A stretch of DNA of 13,528 nucleotides, taken from the NCBI GenBank assembly GCA_002751075.1, contig NAOQ01000433.1, positions 6,455-19,982 on the forward strand. The letters are read 5' to 3'. This DNA comes from Ichthyophonus hoferi (lineage: Eukaryota; Opisthokonta; Ichthyosporea; Ichthyophonida; Ichthyophonidae). Numbering within the stretch: position 1 is the stretch's first letter; each line of letters begins with the position of its first letter. Of this stretch, positions 7,794 through 13,528 are shown piece by piece. A program made the translations under genes and the position numbers. Under the pieces are notes generated by a model. That model did not search any database and was not told where the DNA came from. It worked only from the letters and a program-made list of their open reading frames with translations.

Positions 7794-10324
7794 TGTGTAC
7801 GAGTCAGGGTACCAGCCCCGCCCCCAAACCCATATCCCTTAGGCCCAAAGTGCTTGCCATAGCATGCCTTGCAATAGATTTCCTCATTATTATCCTGGCA
7901 GGATGTAGAATCTAATGACTTGTTACACGTCATACATGTGAAGCATGTTTTGTGCCAGCGTCTACCAGCCCCCAGTACCTGAATGTGTAGATGTATGTAT
8001 GGTCAGAAAAGTTGTCTAGAGTGATGTACACATGTTATGTTCTGGCATGCTATGCTACGTTCTGTTTACTACACTATACAGGGCCAAGTTATAATATTGA
8101 AATCCTGCATATATATGTACAAACAAACCCCCCTTTATTAACAATTTCCACGATATGATTCATTAATTCATAGTCACGTAGTGTGAATATTCACCTGTAA
8201 AAACATAAACGACCCTTTCTACATCACGCATATATACAATCTCTCTACTTACCCTTTCTGCAATATAGACTCTCTTCTCACACCGTGCACAGATATCTCC
8301 AGAAATGTTCTTCTTGGGTGCAGGTCTCTCGTTGGTCACCTTGGGAGCGATGTAAACTTTCTCGGTAAAGGCAGCGCATTCAACCTCAGCCATTGGTTGA
8401 TTTATAGATTTCATCTGATCACCATCGTCTACAGCATGCACCGTAGGAGATGCCTCCACAGAAGCCTCTACACTCATTGGTTTACTATCACAATCTACCT
8501 CAGGTACTGGCTTAGCATCACTATCCCCCACATCTATTGGTTTGTTATCACATTCTACCTCAGCTATTGGTTTAGCATCACACACTACCTCAGGTACTGG
8601 CTTAGCATCACTCTCCTCCACGGCTATTGGCTTAGTATCACACTCTACCTCAGGTACTGGTTTGACATCACTCTCCTCCACGGCTATTGGCTTAGTATCA
8701 CACTCTACCTCAGGTACTGGCTTAGCATCACTCTCCTCCATGGCAGTTGGCTTAGTATCACACACTTCTACAGTATCCTGTACCACCTTAGCACTCCGTG
8801 GACTATATCTAGTTCTAGGGTCGATATCGGTCTGTAATATCCCTGCCCCCCCACCATACCCATATCCTTTAGGCCCAAAACTACGTCCGTAGCAAGTTTT
8901 GCAGTAGATCTCACCATCCTGAATAGAAGAAATATATAATTTAATTGGTTACCTGTGTTATTTTAAGTATAGCTCATTAAGGTGAGAAGAAAACCTAATG
9001 TAGTTGATGTCACTATAAAAACACCAATAAGGTGTGAGTGTGATGACTTTGTATAGAGATGGGCAAGAGAAAAAAAACAAAGGAAGTAAAGGAAATAGAA
9101 ATAACTGCAAGGATGGGTTAGGCTATTGGTGTATACAAATCTATATAAGGGCAGAGAGGGTGATAATGGTGTTCATTGGGTAAAATTTGCTCAGTCCTAA
9201 TTAGGAAGGAATACATATAATTTTTGCAAAGCTATTGGCAGAAAGATAGCAAGCGCAATAGAAAATCTATTAGAATGGTTGGTTTAATTAGAGTTATTAT
9301 ACTATAATAATCCAATAGTATTATGCCAATAATAATATAAAAGAAATAATAATAATAAATGATCATCGGTTAGGAGGGTATATTCGAAAATGTATATTAC
9401 ACAATAAATATATTAAGGGAAGTTAGAGGCAAAGTCAAAGTAATGATATTAAAAAACATTCATAGTATACTTCTTCAAAAATCGTATTTTATTGGTTAAA
9501 GTAGCGTAGGAGAGCTATACAAGTATAAGAAATTGATATAGTAGACACAGGCTGAAAAGTTGAAACATTTAATAACAAGATTATTATCAAAAAAAAAAAA
9601 AATACAGAAAGGAAAGGAAGAAGAATACGATAGGGATATGGAGATAAAACCTTGTACAACGTAGAAAGAATCATGTTAAAAAAATCAACTTTGAATTAGT
9701 AAAACAAGAAGGGGAAAAGAAAGAAAGAAAAAGAGCAAAAATAGAGAGAGATAGCGAAGTTTTAGAAAAAAATGAAGATATATAAATAAAGAATCATGAT
9801 ACCTATATAAAGGGGAAGAGAATAATACAATAGAGTATAAAACATTCTGTTGACTGTTTAGTATTATTGCTTTATTTATCCATTCATTCGTTTGATTTAC
9901 AAAGTTTAAACCAATACCAAAGTAATATAACCATGAAAAAATAAGCAAAATAAAAAAGGTGTGTAGACCGATTTGACAAGTCCTAATTACTTGCGGTTAT
10001 TTAACATAACGTGTACGTAAGTAAAGCTACGATATATACCATATACATGCGTATAAGCATGTGCTTATAATTCTGTATATATGTAGATAAATACAGGCCC
10101 GGCAATAAAACATCACCATTACTAAATAATTTATTGGAACATCTATATTAAATCCCATTTACCTTATCAGCGAGGGTAGTTGAGTCCAATGATTTAGAAC
10201 ATGTTTTACATTTAAAACAAATTTTATGCCACTTATGACCTACTGCAGATACTTCCTCAGCCATATAAACCGTCTTAGTACAGCGTGGGCACTTAGCATT
10301 ACCGCCACCAAACCTAGGCGCCAT
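7790..10324 (-). CDS. CRP/CSRP-type double-LIM protein with repeat-expanded linker (3 exons)
   Basis: Exons (minus strand): 10324-10163, 8918-8253 and 7978-7790. Donors AAG/GTAAAT and AGG/GTAAGT; both acceptors TTCAG; both introns phase 0. The ATG has A at -3 and G at +4. The 338-residue product has LIM1 at 12-63 (C12, C15, H33, C36, C39, C42, C60, C63) and LIM2 at 264-315 (C264, C267, H285, C288, C291, C294, C312, C315). All zinc ligands are present, with 17 residues in each long spacer. Each LIM is followed by the CRP hallmark GPKGYGYGGGAG or GPKGYGFGGGAG. The intron positions split LIM1 in its second finger and LIM2 in its first. Animal CRPs are about 190 residues; the extra length is a linker (107-206) of ten acidic decapeptides. 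Known family members bind alpha-actinin and zyxin, bundle actin and act as nuclear cofactors; such a role here is inferred. The prediction needs no sequence correction and looks functional. Confidence 0.93.
7979..8252 (-). other. Intron 2 of the LIM gene
   Basis: A 274-bp phase-0 intron with GTAAGT donor and TTCAG acceptor. Its removal restores LIM2 with exact ligand spacing, which is strong internal evidence for the splice sites. Reading through the donor reaches a stop codon at about 8163. Confidence 0.92.
8463..8762 (-). repeat. Nested 30/60-bp coding tandem repeat in the LIM linker
   Basis: Ten 30-bp units encode decapeptides of the form (C/S)D-x-KP-(I/V)-(A/P)-x-x-E, mostly alternating a CDTKPIAVEE type with an SDAKPVPEVE type, so that a 60-bp higher-order period is visible. 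The three 60-bp units at 8581-8760 are nearly identical and the two at 8461-8580 more diverged, indicating recent amplification at the N-terminal end of the array. Six of the ten units begin with Cys, and the stretch is strongly acidic. Confidence 0.95.
8919..10162 (-). other. Intron 1 of the LIM gene (1244 bp)
   Basis: A phase-0 intron with GTAAAT donor and TTCAG acceptor; joining the exons completes the second finger of LIM1. The body holds no supported gene. 9060-9110 and 9685-9780 are long purine-rich tracts (pyrimidine-rich in the transcript), 9589-9602 is a run of fourteen A, and 9340-9358 is an AAT-rich trinucleotide tract. The frames at 9489-9674 and 9685-9948 on the minus strand are by-products of these tracts. 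No transposon ends were recognised. Confidence 0.85.
9685..9780. repeat. Homopurine-rich tract inside intron 1
   Basis: An almost uninterrupted A/G run on the plus strand with GAAA and GA motifs, so the LIM pre-mRNA is pyrimidine-rich here. Simple sequence of this type can form triplex DNA. I see no gene or element end. Confidence 0.6.
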
Positions 10325-10571
10325 TTTCTAACACTTTCTAATAACTAATATATAAAAATATAAATATAAATATTGTAATACGTTATTAGCTCTAATAATT
10401 GCTTGCTTTAAATGTGTTTTTATGTTTATACTCTTTTCATCTTCCTTCGAGGTACTTTGATGCGTTATGTACCAATACATGTAGTGTATTATATTTTTAT
10501 TCTTATTAAAACCAATCGATGGTGCTTGTTTTAGAGAGGCGATCCGTCTGATTTTATTGAATATATTTGAT
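10325..10571. promoter_or_regulatory. Likely promoter and 5' UTR region of the LIM gene
   Basis: The sequence immediately upstream of the minus-strand ATG is A/T-rich, with several TATAT-type strings between 10345 and 10375. No single TATA box can be singled out. The region between the start codon and the 15-bp minisatellite is the natural place for the promoter, by position only. Confidence 0.35.
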
Positions 10572-10681
10572 TATTAATTATTTTACTATCAATTACTTTA
10601 CTATTAATTATTTTCCAATTAATTATTTTACAATCCAATTAATTATTTTACTATTAATTATTTAACTATTAATTATTCTAG
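10572..10681. repeat. 15-bp AT-rich minisatellite, seven units
   Basis: Seven units of TATTAATTATTTTAC or close variants in 110 bases, with one 5-base insertion (AATCC) between the fourth and fifth units. It lies 248-357 bases upstream of the LIM gene start codon. Each unit contains TTAATTA or a variant, the core recognised by many homeodomain proteins; that link is inference. Confidence 0.88.
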
Positions 10682-11700
10682 TGTAAGCATTGATATAAGG
10701 AAAAACAAAACAAATTATACGCAACTGATTAGTTCAACAATAAAAAAAATAGTGTTTGGAGCAAATTTAAGCACTTTAAACTAACTGCATAACTGTATTG
10801 CCTTTAGTGATAACAACCCATGTTGTTTAAAAATTCATTCCATAAAATCAGCTGGATAATAGTTTAGGATCCTCTTGTAAGATACTTTTGGACTAAGAGG
10901 CTCGCATTATTTTATTTTACTCTTAAGTTAAAGCAAAGAAATGTATGTCAAATTCATTCGGATTAAATATTTCAATATTAAGTATCTATTATTATTCAGT
11001 AAGGTGTGCATGCTATAGCTTACTCTTTAGCTTAGTTTATATAAAATGATAAAGAGAGATTGGTTATGGTATACTAATAGTAGGCTGTCTGAGAACGAAA
11101 AATATACAATCAAAATAGCAAAATTATGTGTGACCTACAATTTTATCTTTTCCCCAGAGGTGGTGGTGATTGAAGTGCCCAATATTCAAACAATAGCATG
11201 TTTATCACATATTAAAAAGAAAAATATGCTACTCCTGCTGGGTCGTAGTAAAAATTAAAATTTAACATAATTTATTGAAAAAAATAAATATATTGAGTTC
11301 TAACAATTACCGATCCCTTCCTTATTCTCATGGCTCTTCCTTTTTTTGACCAATTTTGAGATTGGCATCCTACATTAGCTGCAATTGTTGACTTGTGAGT
11401 GAAGAATTCTACTTTTATTCAGATATAATATTTAAATATTTGATTGTACATGTATTTCACTAAGAAGATGAGCTGTTGAAATATGTTTATATTAACCAGT
11501 TTCCAATATAGACAATAAGTTGGTAGCATCAGGATGATTCCTAATCAGTTTTGAAATTATATTCAAACCTAGTCCGCCCACGATATGAACTACATGTCCA
11601 TCCTTCAAGTGATAAATCTAGCATATTATGTATATAAATTATTGCTCTCTTACATATTGTTAAAAAAAATATATTTAATTAATTTAGTTATTTCTTTATA
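10682..11700. other. AT-rich intergenic region
   Basis: No supported gene. A 70-codon ATG frame at 11046-11258 (+) has no recognised motif and sits in sequence where frames of that length occur by chance. The rest is A/T-rich with no repeat family that I can identify. Confidence 0.5.
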
Positions 11701-12082
11701 TAGCTACATATATATATTTAATATTATTAACAGTTACTATTGCCTATGTTGTAACCTGGAGAAATAGTTAGTGCAATCTATTGATGTTAAACGGCAATCC
11801 AAGATTCCATCAAAATAAGACCAGCCAATGGTAGAGATTCTTCAAATATATAAGCCATTTTAGGTCATATGTTTTGGGTTGAGATAACATATTGCTTAGG
11901 CATCCATGAGATCTGTTGACTTTTTCAATAATAAAATTGTATCTTAGCATATCTGTGTTCTGTGTATGCAAAGGGACGCGCTTAAATCCTTCTTAATTTG
12001 GTGTTATCTTTCCTAAACGAATATAGGTCACAGGAACACTCCCATCTACTTATTATTCCCAACATGGTAACAGATAAAACCT
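11701..12082. repeat. Dispersed direct repeat, copy 1
   Basis: This segment of about 380 bases aligns along its whole length to 12622-13002 in the same orientation. The best stretch (about 11758-11841 against 12674-12757) differs at roughly 9 of 83 positions by eye; other parts are more diverged. Shared landmarks are TAGCTA at the start, ACCAGCCAATGGTAGAGATTC, CTTAGCATATCTGT, TGTATGCAAAG and CTTATTATT near the end. No intact reading frame is shared, so the repeat family is unknown. Confidence 0.85.
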
Positions 12083-12621
12083 CTATAGTTTATCATGGTC
12101 ACAAAACCTGATAATTCTTTTAAGTCAGCTACCAATAAATGCTGAAAGACTTAACCCCAATCTTATATCCATCCATTGACCTCTACGTGTGGGGACTCAA
12201 TGTTATTTTACACATTGTCCTCAAATCTGCATTTGAACTATCAGCATTTCTAACTTCAAAGTGACCCCAAGATAATGTGCAAAACAACTGGGCAACACCC
12301 AGATATCAATAGCCGCCAGCTGCCAGATGCCAGATGCCAGATGCAGAGTAAGAGCAAGAGCAAGAGCGAGCAGGAACATTTAGTATACAGTGTGGTAAAC
12401 TGTCTTCCTTTTTTTTTCTTTATTGGATGCCATATCACAGTCACTTCTGAATGTCATAGGGAATTGTACAGTTTATCTAGTGATGTATAGGTCTACAGCT
12501 AAGTAGTCACTATTTTAAGGATCTTTTTATATTCCTTCCTCATATTGTTATGTTCTAGATAAAATAATCCGCCAGGGCAAAGTGGGGTGTAAAAACAGGA
12601 GTATTTAATTGGGTATTTTTA
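12083..12621. other. Unique sequence between the two direct repeats
   Basis: No supported gene. It contains two short simple repeats near 12321-12368. It may be plain spacer, or the internal part of an element whose ends are the two direct repeats; no protein or tRNA-primer-like motif was seen to support the latter. Confidence 0.5.
12322..12368. repeat. Adjacent heptamer and hexamer tandem repeats
   Basis: Three copies of GCCAGAT (12322-12342) are followed after eight bases by three copies of AGAGCA or AGAGCG (12351-12368). The frames opened on both strands by these repeats are low complexity and are not called as genes. Confidence 0.85.
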
Positions 12622-13002
12622 TAGCTATAAATATTTAATATTATTGGCAATTATTATTGCATACGTAGCCGGAAAAATAGTTAGTGTAATCTATTGGTGT
12701 TAAACGGTAATTCAAAATTCTATCAAAATAGAACCAGCCAATGGTAGAGATTCTGCAACTACATAATAAGCCATTTCAAATCAAATGTTTTGGTTTCAAA
12801 TAATACATTGCTCAGGTATCCTACCCAAGACAAGTCCTGCTGACCTGTTTAATAATAAAAATGTCTTAGCATATCTGTACTCCATGTATGCAAAGTGACA
12901 TGTTAAAACGCTCCTTAATTTGGTATTCTCTATCAGTATAAACCAATCCAGGTCACAGTAACGTTTGTGTTTCAACTTATTATTTCCAGCACATATAAAC
13001 CT
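12622..13002. repeat. Dispersed direct repeat, copy 2
   Basis: The second copy of the 380-base repeat at 11701-12082, offset by about 920 bases. In the best-aligned stretch nearly all differences between copies are transitions. A minus-strand frame of 72 codons in this copy (12796-13014) is not preserved in copy 1, so it is not called as a gene. Confidence 0.85.
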
Positions 13003-13528
13003 GGTTGATTTCACTGGTGTATAGGCCGTCTTTTATAAGTAATTAGAATTGTGGTAATATACAACCATATTTTAAAAAGAATCTTTTCGTAAGATGGATT
13101 TAGTCACAACTTCAACTCTTTTTCACAAAATATTGCATATTTTACGTTTCAATCATTGTCAAACAATTAACGCTGCTAAGCTTCACGAATGAAAATATAA
13201 TGACTATCTAACTAACTTTACACGGCAAAAACAAATGCGATCAAAACGTGATCGCTCTCTCGTTCAGTTATATCTCGTAAATAACTAATCGCATTGCTCA
13301 ATCTTAGATTTTTCAATAATTACATCAACCAATAGACATGCTGGTATGTCTTTACTCAAACTGGATTTGATTGGCTTGAGCCATTATTTGGGAAGTGTAA
13401 AATGGACTCAGGAATGTAATGTCAAGTATTGCCATTACCATCTCTTTTAAATTGTCGTACCTTTGTGTAGATCCAAAACACTAAAAGTTAGATAAAGCAA
13501 TATTTTTTTTGCAAATAAAAAAACCAAT
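13003..13528. other. Right-end flank without recognisable gene
   Basis: Two small perfect hairpins are present (GCGATCA/TGATCGC at 13237-13255 with a 5-base loop; AGACAT/ATGTCT at 13334-13351 with a 6-base loop). There is no coding frame of note and no RNA family that I recognise. Confidence 0.5.

Noticed and set aside
8463-8762. CRISPR-like array because of regular 30/60-bp periodicity
   Set aside because: The units are contiguous, without unique spacers, and are an open coding repeat in a eukaryotic gene.
8397-8892. Two plus-strand open frames with Tyr-Trp/Leu-Ser or Ser-Thr-Gly repeats across LIM exon 2
   Set aside because: They are antisense shadows of the decapeptide-repeat array; the minus-strand frame joins exactly into two complete LIM domains.
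11046-11258. 70-codon ATG frame
   Set aside because: It has an ATG, but the composition is ordinary for AT-rich random sequence and no domain or signal peptide is visible.
11701-13002. Reading the two 380-bp direct repeats as LTRs of a complete retroelement
   Set aside because: No TG...CA ends, primer-binding site, polypurine tract or gag/pol-like coding sequence could be seen in the 540-bp interior.
12796-13014. 72-codon minus-strand frame in repeat copy 2
   Set aside because: The corresponding frame in copy 1 (near 11870-12080) is not open, so it is not conserved as protein.

Overview
The window is eukaryotic: AT-rich by eye, intron-bearing, with long gene-poor stretches, simple-sequence tracts and one decayed Ty1/copia retroelement. 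The best diagnostic gene is a double-LIM cysteine- and glycine-rich protein (CRP/CSRP type, with the GPKGYG glycine-rich module after each LIM). That points to an opisthokont (an early-diverging fungus, unicellular holozoan or early animal) or possibly an amoebozoan. The sequence alone does not settle which.

Layout. 1-1327 is AT-rich and has no supported gene. 1328-1984 (+) is an intronless gene for a secreted, probably GPI-anchored protein with a six-cysteine head and a Pro-Asn/Pro-Lys stalk. 1985-2930 is AT-rich spacer with an (AT)13 tract. 2931-3990 is a less AT-rich block with only short broken frames; I could not identify it. About 4700-5630 (+) is a broken copia pol fossil (reverse transcriptase and RNase H parts) without recognisable LTRs. 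It lies between two short related segments in opposite orientation (4437-4519 and 5875-5958). 5854-6488 (+) looks like the 3' part of a spliced gene or gene remnant, with a possible 42-bp intron and a TPR-like last piece. 6489-7743 is spacer.

7790-10324 (-) is the complete CRP-type LIM gene: three exons, two phase-0 introns and a predicted 338-residue protein. Its most striking feature is a linker between the LIM domains made of ten decapeptide repeats encoded by a nested 30/60-bp tandem repeat. Its 3' end (stop codon and AATAAA) lies in a 21-bp minisatellite, and a 15-bp AT-rich minisatellite lies about 250 bp upstream of its start. 10682-11700 has no supported gene. 11701-13002 holds two diverged direct copies of a repeat of about 380 bp, 920 bp apart, of unknown family. 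The last 500 bases hold nothing recognisable.

The two well-supported genes have no evident functional link: one product is at the cell surface, the other is a cytoskeletal or nuclear adaptor. I found no CRISPR array, tRNA, rRNA or bacterial-type operon. The candidates for novelty are the repeat-expanded LIM linker and the secreted protein with an internally duplicated cysteine motif.
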